A stretch of DNA of 64,000 nucleotides from an uncultured Clostridium sp. (lineage in GTDB: Bacteria > Bacillota > Clostridia > Oscillospirales > Ruminococcaceae): NCBI GenBank assembly GCA_902490335.1, contig CABUDL010000005.1, positions 31,578 through 95,577 on the forward strand, in the 5' to 3' direction. Below are positions 53,649-63,122 of this stretch, piece by piece; the stretch's first letter is position 1; each line of letters starts with the position of its first letter. The notes beneath the pieces are model-generated. The model worked only from the letters and a program-made list of their open reading frames with translations. It made no database searches and was not told the origin of the DNA. The position numbers were made by a program, and so were the translations under genes.

Positions 53649-54215
53649 TCATCGGGAAATCAACTGCTCCCGCCGCAGGATTGGCAGCAGGCGGCTGCCC
53701 AAAAAGGCTGACAGAATCATCAACAGGGTATCCGCCGGCACAAAAATCAGAAAGGTCGAATAGAGGATTGCCCCCGCGCTCATCCCTTTTCCCAACCAAA
53801 GGTTGGTAATCAGTGCAAAGTATCCGCACCCGACGGCAAAATCCACACCCGCTGCCGAAAAACAAGCCACCAGCATCGTCCGAAAGCTGCTGATTTTGCG
53901 GACCTCGATGATTTTTCCGCACAGCCATGCTGCCGGAACAAAACCCAGCAGATAACCAAAGGTCGGCTGAAGCAGGTAGGACAAGCCCGCTCCCTTGGTA
54001 AAGACCGGCAGCCCGCACAGTCCCAGCAGCAGATAAATCACAATGCTCATCGCACCTTGACGCGACCCTAACAGTGCGCCCGCTAAAATAGCGAAAAAAA
54101 TCTGCAAGGAGAATGGGACCGGCGGCACCGGTATGGTGATAAAGGCTCCCACCGCCGTCAATGCGGCAAACAATGCCATCAAGCTCAAATCCCGAACCGT
54201 TATCTTCTTTTTCAT
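53649..54215 (-). CDS. bioY: Biotin transporter substrate-binding component BioY
   Basis: 188 aa with about six transmembrane helices. The S-component of an ECF transporter is recognisable from VPPVPFSLQIFFAILAGALLGSRQG (about residues 30-54) and FGYLLGFVPAAWLCG. It would import biotin with the shared ECF module, which is not in the window. AGGAGGAAGAGG precedes the ATG. A consensus promoter and a possible BirA site lie upstream. No biotin synthesis genes are nearby. Confidence 0.93.
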   Translation of the reverse strand: MKKKITVRDLSLMALFAALTAVGAFITIPVPPVPFSLQIFFAILAGALLGSRQGAMSIVIYLLLGLCGLPVFTKGAGLSYLLQPTFGYLLGFVPAAWLCGKIIEVRKISSFRTMLVACFSAAGVDFAVGCGYFALITNLWLGKGMSAGAILYSTFLIFVPADTLLMILSAFLGSRLLPILRREQLISR

Positions 54216-54240
54216 CCTCTTCCTCCTAAAATGTATCTTT

Positions 54241-54266
54241 AGTTACATAAGTATCAACCGTTACAA
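54241..54266 (-). promoter_or_regulatory. Possible BirA operator of bioY
   Basis: Between the -10 box and the gene, two GTTAC half-sites (54242-54246 and 54260-54264, 18 bp apart) resemble the GTTAAC halves of Firmicute BirA operators but lack one base each. The location over the transcription start suits repression. Confidence 0.35.
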
Positions 54267-54295
54267 ATTATATGGGACAACAGCAGATTTGTCAA
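54267..54295 (-). promoter_or_regulatory. Consensus promoter of bioY
   Basis: On the minus strand TTGACA (54295-54290), 17 bp, TATAAT (54272-54267): perfect consensus. The rest of the bioY-M24 gap (to 54512) contains a TATAAT at about 54370 for the plus-strand gene and no ORF I trust. Confidence 0.85.
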
Positions 54296-54512
54296 GTATC
54301 CGCTGCAAAAATCACTGTCATTTAGGAAATTCAACAAAAAAATCATAGCATCCAGCGGATGGATGTGCTATAATGTGAAGGAAATGGTTATATGTACCGG
54401 TCAATGTTTTCTCTATCTTTTAAAGATAGAAGTATTCGTACATCAACTGCAAAATGGCAACCAACAGAATTTTTCTGTTTATGGCTATAAAATTTTAAGG
54501 GAGGATGTTAAT

Positions 54513-55583
54513 ATGAATCAAAAAAGATTGCAGCAGGTTTTGGAAAACATGAAAAAAGCGGGTCTGGAGCAGATCATCGTCACCGAAACCGAGCCTGTCT
54601 ACTACCTGACCGGAATCTGGGTCGCACCGCTGGAAAGAATGATGGCGGTGTACATCCACAGCAGCGGCAAGGTCACCTTCTTTGGAAACAAGCTGTTTGG
54701 CGTACAGCCACAGGAAGGGATGGAGCTGGTGGAACACACCGACAGCGACGATCCGGTCGCTCAGCTGGCGCAGAGCGTGCAGCCCGGCAAGCTGGGCATC
54801 GACGAAACCTGGCCCAGCCGCTTCCTGATTGGTCTGATGGCGCACCGTCCCGACGTGCAGCCGGTCATGGGTTCGCTGCCGGTCGAGCAGGCTACCATGT
54901 ACAAGGATGAAGAGGAGCGCGAACTGATGCGCAACGCTTCCCGCATCAACGACGCCTGCATGGATATGGTCATCCACGCTGTACACGAAGGCGCAACCGA
55001 GCGCGAGCTTTCCACCAAGGTAGAAAACTTCTTTAAGGAACACGGATGCAATTCTCTTGGATTTTCCATCGTAGGCATGGGCAAAAACGGAGCCGACCCG
55101 CACCACGATGCCGACTCCACCGTTTTGCAGCCGGGCGACAGCATCGTTCTGGACATCGGCGCTCCCTTTGGTCACTACTGGTGCGATATGACCCGCACCA
55201 TCTTCTACCGCTCGGTCAGCGAAGAACAGCGCAAGGTCTATGAAACGGTCCGCCGTGCAAACGAGGCTGCCATCGCCATCATCAAACCGGGCGTTGCCTT
55301 CAAGGAATTTGACCTGGCAGCGCGCAAGGTCATCGAAGATGCCGGCTACGGAGAATACTTCACCCATCGCACCGGACACAGCATCGGCATGAAGGAGCAT
55401 GAGCGTCCGCCGGTATCCTCCGAAAGTGAAACCATCGCCCGTCCCGGCATGGTCTTTTCCATTGAGCCCGGCATCTATCTGCCCGGAAACTTTGGCGTGC
55501 GCATCGAGGACCTGGTGCTGGTCACCGAGGACGGCTGCGAGGTGCTCAACCGCTACACCAAAGACCTGATTGTGGTGGAATAA
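54513..55583 (+). CDS. M24 family Xaa-Pro aminopeptidase/dipeptidase
   Basis: 356 aa. A creatinase-like N-terminal domain (about residues 1-125) is followed by the pita-bread M24 domain. All five metal ligands are visible: Asp in VLDIGAPFG, Asp in YWCDMTRTIF, His in HRTGHSIGM, Glu in FSIEPGIYL and Glu in RIEDLVLV. It cleaves Xaa-Pro bonds at peptide N-termini. The ATG at 54513 follows AAGGGAGGATGTTAAT; an upstream open stretch from 54363 has no start signal. It stands alone, closed by a strong terminator. Confidence 0.92.
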   Translation: MNQKRLQQVLENMKKAGLEQIIVTETEPVYYLTGIWVAPLERMMAVYIHSSGKVTFFGNKLFGVQPQEGMELVEHTDSDDPVAQLAQSVQPGKLGIDETWPSRFLIGLMAHRPDVQPVMGSLPVEQATMYKDEEERELMRNASRINDACMDMVIHAVHEGATERELSTKVENFFKEHGCNSLGFSIVGMGKNGADPHHDADSTVLQPGDSIVLDIGAPFGHYWCDMTRTIFYRSVSEEQRKVYETVRRANEAAIAIIKPGVAFKEFDLAARKVIEDAGYGEYFTHRTGHSIGMKEHERPPVSSESETIARPGMVFSIEPGIYLPGNFGVRIEDLVLVTEDGCEVLNRYTKDLIVVE

Positions 55584-55610
55584 TCCCCGCTTCCCCCATT
55601 TTTTAAACCC

Positions 55611-55646
55611 AAGCGAAGGACATCCTGTGGTGTCCTTCGCTTTTTT
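55611..55646 (+). terminator. Terminator after the M24 peptidase gene
   Basis: AAGCGAAGGACA (55611-55622) pairs with TGTCCTTCGCTT (55631-55642), followed by T residues. Confidence 0.9.
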
Positions 55647-55800
55647 GGTGGAAGAAAGGGGTAAATTTGGGCAAAACCCTTTTATTCATCCAGATTTTGT
55701 GGTATCCTAGTATCTATAAATCCCCGATTTTATCTATATAAATCCATGCCGTTTTGGCTTGTCCAAAGGCGGCGTTTTCATAAAAGGAGAGATTGTACAA

Positions 55801-57456
55801 ATGGATTACCAGCGTCTTGCACAAATGCTTTTTCCAGATATTACCACCACACCGGCGGACATCGAAGCGATGTACCCACCGCGCAACCTGCCGGAAGGCG
55901 CAAAGGTCACCCGAATCGCACCCAGCCCGACCGGCTTTATGCATTTAGGCAACCTGTTCAGCGCTATCGTCAGTGAACGTCTTGCTCACCAGAGCGGCGG
56001 CGTTTTCTTCCTGCGCATCGAGGACACCGACCTCAAACGCGCAGTAGAGGGCGGCGTGGAAACCATCATCCGCGTCTTTAACCACTACGGCTTAAACTTT
56101 GACGAAGGCGCCACCATCGAGGGCGACAACGGTGCCTACGGTCCTTACCGCCAGCGCCAGCGCGCCAAAATCTACCAGACCTTTGCCAAGGTGCTGGTAG
56201 AACAGGGAATGGCTTACCCATGCTTCTGCACCGAGGAAGAGCTGACCGCCATGCGTGAAAAACAGCAGGAGATGAAGATCAACTTCGGCTACTACGGTCA
56301 GTGGGCAAAATGCCGCGACCTGACTCTGGAAGAGATTGAAGAAAACATCAAGGCTGGCAAGCCGTATGTCCTGCGCTTCAGAAGCCCGGGCGACCCAAGC
56401 AAACGTTTTGTTCACCGCGATTTGGTCAAGGGCGACATCGAGCTGCCTGAAAACGACCAGGACATTGTGCTGCTCAAATCCGACGGCATCCCGACCTACC
56501 ACTTTGCCCACATCATCGACGACCACTTTATGGGAACCACCCACGTTGTCCGCGGCGAAGAGTGGCTGGCTACTTTGAATATCCACCTCCAGCTGTTCCG
56601 CACCATGGGCTGGAAGGCTCCCAAATATGTCCACACCGCCCAGCTGATGAAGATGGACGGCGGCTCCAAGCGCAAACTTTCCAAGAGAAAGGACCCGGAG
56701 CTGGCGCTCGATTTCTACAACGCAGAGGGCTACCCGGTGCCATCGGTGCTGGAGTACCTGATGACCCTGTTAAACTCCAACTTCGAGGACTGGCGTCTTG
56801 CTAATCCGACCGCGCCGATGGGCGATTTCCAGTTTACCACCAAAAAGATGGGCAACAGCGGCTCGCTGTTTGACATCGACAAGCTCAAGGACGTCAGCAA
56901 GAACACCATCTCGGTGATGAGCGCAGACCAGGTATATGACGAGGTCACCGCATGGGCAAAAGATTTTGATTCGCAGCTGTACACCCTGCTCACCGCAGAC
57001 GAGCAGAAGGCAAAAGCCATTTTTGCCATCGGACGCGGCGGCGCCAAACCAAGAAAGGACATCGCCATCTGGAGCGAGGTCAAAGATTATGTTGCCTTCT
57101 TCTATGAGGAGCTGTTCACCGCTGCCAGCGAGTACCCGGAAAATGTCAGCACCCAGGATGCACTGGACATCCTGACCCAGTACCGTTCCCTCTACTCCCC
57201 TGCGGACGACGGAGAAACCTGGTTCAACAAGGTGCGCGAGCTGGGCGAATCGCTGGGCTTTGCTGCCAAACCAAAGGACTACAAGAAAAACCCGGACCAG
57301 TACAAAGGTCACGTCGGCGATGTCAGCCAGGTCATCCGCCTTGCCATCACCGGACGCACCAACTCCCCGGACCTGTGCAGCGTGATGCAGATTCTGGGCG
57401 AGGAGGTCTGCCAGCAGCGCCTTGCACAGGCAATCGAACTGTTGAGCAACCGATAA
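55801..57456 (+). CDS. gltX: Glutamyl-tRNA synthetase
   Basis: 551 aa. The class I HIGH-like motif is PSPTGFMHLGN (about residues 40-50), and the KMSKS-like loop is KRKLSKRKDPE (about 297-307). The C-terminal anticodon-binding region is rather long for bacterial GltX (commonly 470-500 aa). A separate GlnRS follows, so this enzyme may be discriminating. The ATG at 55801 follows AAAAGGAGAGATTGTACAA. glnS starts 38 bp downstream, apparently in the same transcript. No T-box was found in the leader. Confidence 0.93.
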   Translation: MDYQRLAQMLFPDITTTPADIEAMYPPRNLPEGAKVTRIAPSPTGFMHLGNLFSAIVSERLAHQSGGVFFLRIEDTDLKRAVEGGVETIIRVFNHYGLNFDEGATIEGDNGAYGPYRQRQRAKIYQTFAKVLVEQGMAYPCFCTEEELTAMREKQQEMKINFGYYGQWAKCRDLTLEEIEENIKAGKPYVLRFRSPGDPSKRFVHRDLVKGDIELPENDQDIVLLKSDGIPTYHFAHIIDDHFMGTTHVVRGEEWLATLNIHLQLFRTMGWKAPKYVHTAQLMKMDGGSKRKLSKRKDPELALDFYNAEGYPVPSVLEYLMTLLNSNFEDWRLANPTAPMGDFQFTTKKMGNSGSLFDIDKLKDVSKNTISVMSADQVYDEVTAWAKDFDSQLYTLLTADEQKAKAIFAIGRGGAKPRKDIAIWSEVKDYVAFFYEELFTAASEYPENVSTQDALDILTQYRSLYSPADDGETWFNKVRELGESLGFAAKPKDYKKNPDQYKGHVGDVSQVIRLAITGRTNSPDLCSVMQILGEEVCQQRLAQAIELLSNR

Positions 57457-57494
57457 ATTTTTCCGCTATCAATTTTTGAAAGGACTGACTTTTC

Positions 57495-59177
57495 ATGGCT
57501 GATGAAAAAATCCTGGATACCGAAAATGTATCGAACTTTATCCATGATATTATCGACAGCGACCTGGCAGAGGGTCGTGTAAACGAAATCCACACCCGTT
57601 TTCCACCGGAACCAAACGGCTACCTGCACATCGGTTCGGCAAAAGCCATCTGGATCAACTCCGGTACCGCACAGAAATACCACGGTCTGTTTAATCTGCG
57701 CTTTGATGATACCAACCCGGTCCGCGAGGATGACGAGTATGTAAAATCCATCGAAGAGGACCTGCGCTGGCTGGGTGCAGAGCCGACCGGCGGCATCTAC
57801 TATGGCTCGGACTACTTTGATAAATGTTATGAATTTGCCCTCAAGCTCATCCGCGAAGGCAAAGCTTACGTCGATGACCTGAGCGCCGACGAAATGCGCG
57901 AGTACCGCGGCACCCTGACCGAACCCGGCAAGGAAAGCCCGTACCGCAACCGCTCGGTGGAAGAAAACCTCGACCTGTTTGAGCGGATGAAGAACGGCGA
58001 GTTCCCGGACGGCAGCCACACCCTGCGCGCTAAAATCGACATGGCATCCCCGAACATGAACCTGCGCGACCCGGCAATCTACCGCATCGTGCGCGCACAC
58101 CATCACAGACAGGGCGACAAATGGTGCATCTATCCGCTGTACGACTATGCACATCCGATTCAGGACGCACTCGAAGGCATCACCCATTCTCTGTGCTCCA
58201 TCGAATTCGAAAACCACCGTCCGCTGTACGACTGGGTCGTGGACAACATCGGCTTTGAGCACAAACCGCATCAGTATGAGTTTGCCCGCCTGAACGTCAC
58301 CCACACCGTCATGAGCAAACGCTACCTGCGCGAGCTGGTGGAAACCAAAAAGGTGGACGGCTGGGATGACCCAAGAATGCCTACCATCTGTGGTCTGCGC
58401 CGCCGCGGCTACACCCCGACTGCTATCAACGAATTTGTTAAAAAAGCCGGCGTAGCCAAAGCATACAGCATCGTTGACATTGGTCTGCTGGAGCACTGCA
58501 TCCGCGACGAGCTGAACACCACCGCACAGCGCCGTGTAGCTGTCCTGCACCCAATCAAGGTGGTCATCACCAACTACCCGGAGGACAAGGAAGAAACCTT
58601 CGAGCTGCCAAACATCCCGAAAAATGAGGAAGCCGGTGTCAGAGCGGTTCCGTTCACCCGCGAGCTGTACATCGATGCCGACGACTTTGCCGAGGTACCG
58701 CCTCCGAAGTTCTTCCGCATGAAACCGGACGGCGAAGTTCGTCTGATGGGCGCTTACATTGTAAAATGCAACGAAATCATCAAGGACGAGCAGGGCAACA
58801 TCGTCGAACTGCATTGTACCGCTGACCTGGAAACCGGCAACGGCAACCCGGCTGACGGCAGAAAGATCAAAGGAACCATCCACTGGGTATCCGCAAAATA
58901 TGCTATCGATGCCACCGTTCGTCTGTACGACTACCTGTTCACCCTGGAAAATGTCAACGACGTACCGGAAGGCACCAACTATCTGGACTACCTCAACCCG
59001 AACTCGCTGACCGAGCTGCACAACTGCAAGCTGGAGCCGGCTCTGGCAGAGGCAAAATCGGGCGACAAATTCCAGTTTGTCCGCACCGGCTACTTCTGCA
59101 AGGACAGCAAGGACGAAGGCGTCTTTAACCAGATTGTCGGACTCAAAGACAGCTGGGCAAAGGAAGCTAAAAAATAA
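57495..59177 (+). CDS. glnS: Glutaminyl-tRNA synthetase
   Basis: 560 aa. HIGH-like [15 protein letters not shown] (about residues 34-48), KMSKS-like VMSKRYL (about 273) and a two-barrel C-terminal anticodon-binding domain are present. It charges tRNA-Gln directly. GlnRS is absent from many Firmicutes, which use GatCAB; where found it is generally explained by transfer. Base composition here matches the surrounding genes. It forms an operon with gltX and ends before a strong terminator. Confidence 0.96.
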   Translation: MADEKILDTENVSNFIHDIIDSDLAEGRVNEIHTRFPPEPNGYLHIGSAKAIWINSGTAQKYHGLFNLRFDDTNPVREDDEYVKSIEEDLRWLGAEPTGGIYYGSDYFDKCYEFALKLIREGKAYVDDLSADEMREYRGTLTEPGKESPYRNRSVEENLDLFERMKNGEFPDGSHTLRAKIDMASPNMNLRDPAIYRIVRAHHHRQGDKWCIYPLYDYAHPIQDALEGITHSLCSIEFENHRPLYDWVVDNIGFEHKPHQYEFARLNVTHTVMSKRYLRELVETKKVDGWDDPRMPTICGLRRRGYTPTAINEFVKKAGVAKAYSIVDIGLLEHCIRDELNTTAQRRVAVLHPIKVVITNYPEDKEETFELPNIPKNEEAGVRAVPFTRELYIDADDFAEVPPPKFFRMKPDGEVRLMGAYIVKCNEIIKDEQGNIVELHCTADLETGNGNPADGRKIKGTIHWVSAKYAIDATVRLYDYLFTLENVNDVPEGTNYLDYLNPNSLTELHNCKLEPALAEAKSGDKFQFVRTGYFCKDSKDEGVFNQIVGLKDSWAKEAKK

Positions 59178-59202
59178 TTGATTGCAAAAACTGTATCCCT
59201 AT

Positions 59203-59246
59203 AAAAGCAATCGGCGCAGACCGTTTGGTCTGCGCCGATTGCTTTT
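59203..59246. terminator. Bidirectional terminator after glnS
   Basis: A perfect 20-bp stem (59203-59222 with 59227-59246) around GTTT, AT-rich at the base, serves glnS and the convergent GNAT gene. Confidence 0.93.
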
Positions 59247-59253
59247 TCTCATC

Positions 59254-59700
59254 TTATTGCAGGATATACTTATATGCACTTTCGTCGGGATGCTGGTAGT
59301 AATTTTCCTCCACCCACTCCAGCCGATAGCCGCACCTTGTAAACAGCCGCTGCATGGCATCGTTAGACGCTCTGGTTTCTCCGCAGAACTTTGTCATCCC
59401 AAGCTGCCTCATCTCCTGCTCTGCGTGACGCAGCAGCCGCTCTCCCAAGCCCTGCCTGCGCCGGTTTTGGTCAACGGCAAGACTCATGATTTTGACATAG
59501 TCCCGCTTTCCCTGCCAGTTGTAGACAAACAGCCCGGCGACGATTTGCTCACCGTCCAGCAAAGCATAGTAGATTGCACGCTCGTCTTTCAGCAAATTCT
59601 CCCAATCTTCCTGCTGCCAAAAGTCAGACGGAAAGCAAAGGCAGTCAAATGCCACGATTTCTTTCAGGGATTCCTTGCCCAGTCTGCAAATCTCTTCCAT
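59254..59700 (-). CDS. GNAT family N-acetyltransferase
   Basis: 148 aa. The acetyl-CoA-binding motif A is visible as VDQNRRRQGLGERLLRHAEQ (about residues 82-101), followed by GETRASNDAMQRLFTRCGY. It is RimI-like in layout, but the substrate is unknown. The ATG at 59700 follows AAGGAGGAAACGG. It lies 30 bp after ybaK on the same strand and is probably cotranscribed. Confidence 0.85.
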   Translation of the reverse strand: MEEICRLGKESLKEIVAFDCLCFPSDFWQQEDWENLLKDERAIYYALLDGEQIVAGLFVYNWQGKRDYVKIMSLAVDQNRRRQGLGERLLRHAEQEMRQLGMTKFCGETRASNDAMQRLFTRCGYRLEWVEENYYQHPDESAYKYILQ

Positions 59701-59730
59701 CCGTTTCCTCCTTGGGTGCTGCATCTTCTG

Positions 59731-60210
59731 TTACTCTGCCAAAATCTCCGCATAGACACCGCCGCAGGCTTTGAGCAGGTCGTCGGGCTTGGCTTCAATC
59801 TGAAAACCAATCTTTCCCCCGCTGACCACCATCGTTTCCTGCTGCTGTGCCGAGCAGTCAAAGACTGTCCGGTAGCTTTTCTTCATCCCGATGGGGGAGC
59901 AGCCGCCGCGGATGTATCCGGTGACCGCATTGATCTTGGCAACCGGAATCATCTCCAGCGATTTTTCTCCAAACACCTTCGCTGCCTTTTTTAAGTTTAG
60001 TTCATGCTCCACCGGCAGCACACAGACAAAATAGTTTCCGCTGTGTCCCTGGGTCACCAGCGTTTTGAAGACCTTCGCAGGGTCCATCCCCACCTTGCGG
60101 GCAACGGCAGCGCCGTCAATCTGCCCATCGGAGGCATCATAGGTGTGCATCTGGTAGGAAATCTTTTCCTTTTCCAGAATCCGCATCGCATTTGTTTTTG
60201 GAGTGCCCAA
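59731..60210 (-). CDS. ybaK: Cys-tRNA(Pro)/Cys-tRNA(Cys) deacylase YbaK
   Basis: 159 aa. It edits mischarged Cys-tRNA(Pro) in trans. The YbaK/ProX fold signatures KTNAMRILEKEKISYQMHTY, VFKTLVTQG and GYIRGGCSPIGMKK (about residues 96-109) are present, including the conserved Lys and the GGCSP loop. A TTG start at 60210 is preceded by GGGAGG at 7 nt. It is adjacent to GNAT and downstream of the DJ-1-like gene. Confidence 0.93.
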   Translation of the reverse strand: MGTPKTNAMRILEKEKISYQMHTYDASDGQIDGAAVARKVGMDPAKVFKTLVTQGHSGNYFVCVLPVEHELNLKKAAKVFGEKSLEMIPVAKINAVTGYIRGGCSPIGMKKSYRTVFDCSAQQQETMVVSGGKIGFQIEAKPDDLLKACGGVYAEILAE

Positions 60211-60240
60211 GGCAATCCCTCCCGAGTGATTTGTTAAAAT

Positions 60241-60891
60241 TCATTCCTGAAGAGAAGCATTCTTATATTGATTGTATTCTTCCATAAACTCTTGAAAATG
60301 CTCCTCCCCCATATAATGAGTCATCTCCTGCTCACTATACTCTTTTTCTATTCCGTGAAATAGCCGGTCTTTGCATTCATCAATTCCAAGTGTTCGGATA
60401 ATCTCTTCGGCAAATTCCCGAAATGCAAAGCCAACCGCAGTAATAACATTTTTATCTTGAACCAGCGGTTTGTGTTGCATATTGTGATATGGAATAAAAT
60501 CAAGACCTTTGCAGATTTCTTCCCAAATTCCAGAGGTAAAGCAAACGTCATCTAATAACCCTGCTTTTGCAAGGAGCATCGGTCCTGCGGAAATTGCTGC
60601 CAACAGCAGCGGCTTTCCTCTAAGTGAACACAGAAAATTATGGAGTTTGGCATCAAACAATGCGGGAAAAGGAATCATCATCCCAGGGAGTACCACGCAG
60701 GAATATTCTTCTTCCGAAAATTCTCCCAATGTTTTATCAGGGACAATCTGAAAACCGTCCTCTGACCGAACCGGCTCCTTTGAGGAGGAAAAAATATCTA
60801 CACGCTGTTCGAACCACATCATCGCCTCTGTCAGGCAGGTAATCTCATACAAAGAAAAGTATGGATAAACGATAACAGCAATTCTCTTCAC
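60241..60891 (-). CDS. DJ-1/PfpI (ThiJ) family protein, nucleophile Cys replaced
   Basis: 216 aa. An alpha/beta flavodoxin-like DJ-1 fold is indicated by IAVIVYPYFSLYEITCLTEAM, VVLPGMMIP and AAISAGPMLLAKAGLL. At the nucleophile elbow, where most relatives have Ala-Ile-Cys, this protein has Ala-Ile-Ser (about residue 104), so classical DJ-1 chemistry is doubtful. The gene is noticeably AT-richer than its neighbours and uses AT-ending codons, which suggests acquisition by transfer. The GTG at 60891 follows GGGGAGTTTGT. Function unknown. Confidence 0.75.
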   Translation of the reverse strand: MKRIAVIVYPYFSLYEITCLTEAMMWFEQRVDIFSSSKEPVRSEDGFQIVPDKTLGEFSEEEYSCVVLPGMMIPFPALFDAKLHNFLCSLRGKPLLLAAISAGPMLLAKAGLLDDVCFTSGIWEEICKGLDFIPYHNMQHKPLVQDKNVITAVGFAFREFAEEIIRTLGIDECKDRLFHGIEKEYSEQEMTHYMGEEHFQEFMEEYNQYKNASLQE

Positions 60892-60975
60892 ACAAACTCC
60901 CCTTTCTGTTATAAAAGAACCGTTGGGAAATCTCTTTATAAAAGCTTCGTGCATAAAACGGAGTGCGATACCCCG

Positions 60976-62196
60976 TTATTCAGCGTAGATTTTAGAAATG
61001 TTGATCAGGGTTTCTACCATCTTGTCCATCGCTTCGACCGGAATATATTCAAAGCGACCGTGGAAGTTGTGACCGCCGGTGGACAGGTTCGGACAAGGAA
61101 GACCCATGTAGGACAGTCTTGCGCCGTCTGTGCCGCCGCGAATCGGAACGGTCTGTGCCTCCACGCCGCACTGTGCAAACGCTTTCTTTGCGTTGTCAAT
61201 CAGGTGCATATGCGGCTGTACCATCTCCTTCATATTGCGGTAGGAATCGCTGATGGTCAGCACAAAGGTGCCTTCGCCATATTTGTGGTTGAGGTAGTCT
61301 GCAATTTCCTGCATCACCTGTTTTTTCTGCTCATATTTTGCAGCGTCATGGTCACGGATGATGTAATCCAGCTCCGCCTGCTCCACATGACCCTTCATCT
61401 CGCTCAGATGGAAGAAGCCCTCGTAGCCTTCGGTGTAGCGCGGATTCTGCTCGACCGGCAGCATCTGATGGAACTCCATTGCCAACAGGGAGGCGTTGAG
61501 CATCGCGTTCTTTGCAGAACCCGGGTGAATGCTCAGACCGTTGACCTGCACGTTGGCAGAAGCGGCGTTGAAGTTTTCATACTCCAGCTCGCCCAGTTCG
61601 CCGCCGTCGACGGTGTAGGCAAACTGTGCGCCGAAGCCTTTGACGTCAAAGTAGTTGGCGCCGCATCCAATCTCCTCGTCCGGGGTAAAGCCGATGCAGA
61701 TTTTTCCATGCTCGATGGTCGGGTCGTTGAGCAGCTGCTCTGCCATCGTCATAATCTCCGCTACGCCGGCTTTGTCGTCTGCACCCAGCAGGGTGGTACC
61801 GTCGGTGACCATCAGGTGCTGACCGACATATTTTTTGATGGAAGGATACTCCTTCTCAGTCAGGTAAATCTGCTTTTCTTCGTTGAGCAGGATGTCGCCG
61901 CCGTTGTACTCGACTACCTTTGCCCGGATGTTGTCACCGGAAGCATCCTCCGCAGTGTCCATGTGAGCGATAAAGCCGATGACCGGTTTGTCCTCCTTGC
62001 CCTTGGTAGCAGGGATGCTGCCGTAGACATAGCCCTTGTCATCCACAAAGGCGTCGGAAATGCCGATTTTCTTCATCTCCTCCACCAGGTCGGCAGCCAG
62101 TACCTTCTGGCTTGCGGTGGATGGAATGGTTTCGGATGTGTGGTCGGACTGGGTGCCAAAGCTGACATAGTGCAGCAATCTTTCGTATGCGCGCAT
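60976..62196 (-). CDS. pepT: Peptidase T (tripeptide aminopeptidase)
   Basis: 406 aa, M20B family. Metal and catalytic motifs are FIAHMDTAEDASG (about residues 75-87), GADDKAGVAEI (about 140), FTPDEEIGCGA (about 175) and the C-terminal RGGTDGARLSYMG. It removes N-terminal residues from tripeptides in the cytosol. The ATG at 62196 follows AGGAGGAAGATTATC; the upstream extension to 62319 covers the promoter. Confidence 0.95.
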   Translation of the reverse strand: MRAYERLLHYVSFGTQSDHTSETIPSTASQKVLAADLVEEMKKIGISDAFVDDKGYVYGSIPATKGKEDKPVIGFIAHMDTAEDASGDNIRAKVVEYNGGDILLNEEKQIYLTEKEYPSIKKYVGQHLMVTDGTTLLGADDKAGVAEIMTMAEQLLNDPTIEHGKICIGFTPDEEIGCGANYFDVKGFGAQFAYTVDGGELGELEYENFNAASANVQVNGLSIHPGSAKNAMLNASLLAMEFHQMLPVEQNPRYTEGYEGFFHLSEMKGHVEQAELDYIIRDHDAAKYEQKKQVMQEIADYLNHKYGEGTFVLTISDSYRNMKEMVQPHMHLIDNAKKAFAQCGVEAQTVPIRGGTDGARLSYMGLPCPNLSTGGHNFHGRFEYIPVEAMDKMVETLINISKIYAE

Positions 62197-62263
62197 GATA
62201 ATCTTCCTCCTGATTCTATCTTTTAAGCAGAAATCCAAATTCCTGCTTTTCATTTGCATCTTT

Positions 62264-62293
62264 ATTATACAACTGACCCTGTACTTTGTGCAA
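62264..62293 (-). promoter_or_regulatory. Probable pepT promoter
   Basis: On the minus strand TTGCAC (62293-62288), 18 bp, TATAAT (62269-62264). Beyond it, 62294-62420 shows nothing recognisable before the direct repeat begins. Confidence 0.65.
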
Positions 62294-62420
62294 GCTGTTT
62301 GTATAGATTCCATAATCAAAATTCCCTTTTCTCCCCTGCAAAGGATACTGCTCCCTTTTCCTGTCCCATCAAAAGCGGCGGCAGAAAGAAGAGAAAAATC
62401 TAATTTCTACGTCTGTACCA

Positions 62421-62550
62421 CCCTCCGATTGATTTTTTCTATATCTATTGAATTGCATGAAGTAATATGATAAAGTGGAGAAAAGAAGCCATTGAAATCT
62501 GTCGGAAAGGCAAGGTGAAATGATGTTGAAAAGATGGACTCGTCCTGTTG
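62421..62550 (+). repeat. Direct repeat, first copy (exact 130-bp match visible)
   Basis: Identical over all 130 visible positions to 63871-64000, giving a period of 1450 bp. It includes the leader, ribosome binding site and first codons of the lipoprotein gene. The left boundary is sharp: position 62420 differs from 63870. A short ACGTCTGTA occurs just before both copies with different spacing. Confidence 0.97.
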
Positions 62551-63098
62551 CTCTCCTGCTGGCTGTGCTGTTTTGTTTAAGCGGCTGTTGCCAAGCGGAG
62601 CAGGTAGACTACGACACCAACCCCCTCTCCTTTGAAACCGTCTTTGACGACACACCGGGCAACTCGGACAAGCCGGACGCTGCTGACTCAGAGCTCTGTC
62701 GTTATGAACCACCAGCTTACCGAATCCGTATCTATCATTTTCGTGAAAACACTATCGCCAAAGGTGCCTTCTATCTTCTACCTCCTGAATATGGTCATCC
62801 TTTGGAGGACACTCCACCGGAGGAAGGCATCATCAAGGGTGTTTTCACCTTCGATTATACGAAAGACGGTGATGACATATGCACCCACAGCTTTACCCTA
62901 TCCTATGAAACAGCAGAGGGAATCACCATCCGCAACCCGGAGGTGTACGCTGTAGACCTTGCGCGCACACCGGTTGTAGATAACCAGATTTCGCTGAAAC
63001 ATCTTCGCATTCTCTCTCGTAAACCCAGTAGCAATATCTTTTTCTCGGGCAGTTTCGATTATAAAGGTGAGGAATATCCCTTTCAAATCGACCTGTAA
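62520..63098 (+). CDS. Lipoprotein of unknown function, first paralogue
   Basis: 192 aa. The lipoprotein signal peptide has lipobox LSGC (Cys about residue 22). The mature part has AKGAFYLLPPEYG (about 80-92), beta-rich sequence, and ends FDYKGEEYPFQIDL. The same layout is seen in the next gene (SKGAFFFVEPPYG, then ITYKGEEYSFSSRI), so they are paralogues. AAGGTGAA lies just upstream of tandem ATG codons at 62520 and 62523. It should be lipidated by Lgt and face outward. I know no family for it. Confidence 0.75.
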   Translation: MMLKRWTRPVALLLAVLFCLSGCCQAEQVDYDTNPLSFETVFDDTPGNSDKPDAADSELCRYEPPAYRIRIYHFRENTIAKGAFYLLPPEYGHPLEDTPPEEGIIKGVFTFDYTKDGDDICTHSFTLSYETAEGITIRNPEVYAVDLARTPVVDNQISLKHLRILSRKPSSNIFFSGSFDYKGEEYPFQIDL

Positions 63099-63122
63099 AC
63101 CAATCCTAAAGGAGGAAATATG

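Noticed and set aside
55640..55800. T-box riboswitch upstream of gltX
   Set aside because: No specifier stem or T-box sequence could be found in the short leader.
57309..59021. 570-codon minus-strand frame opposite glnS
   Set aside because: Antisense shadow of glnS, as above.
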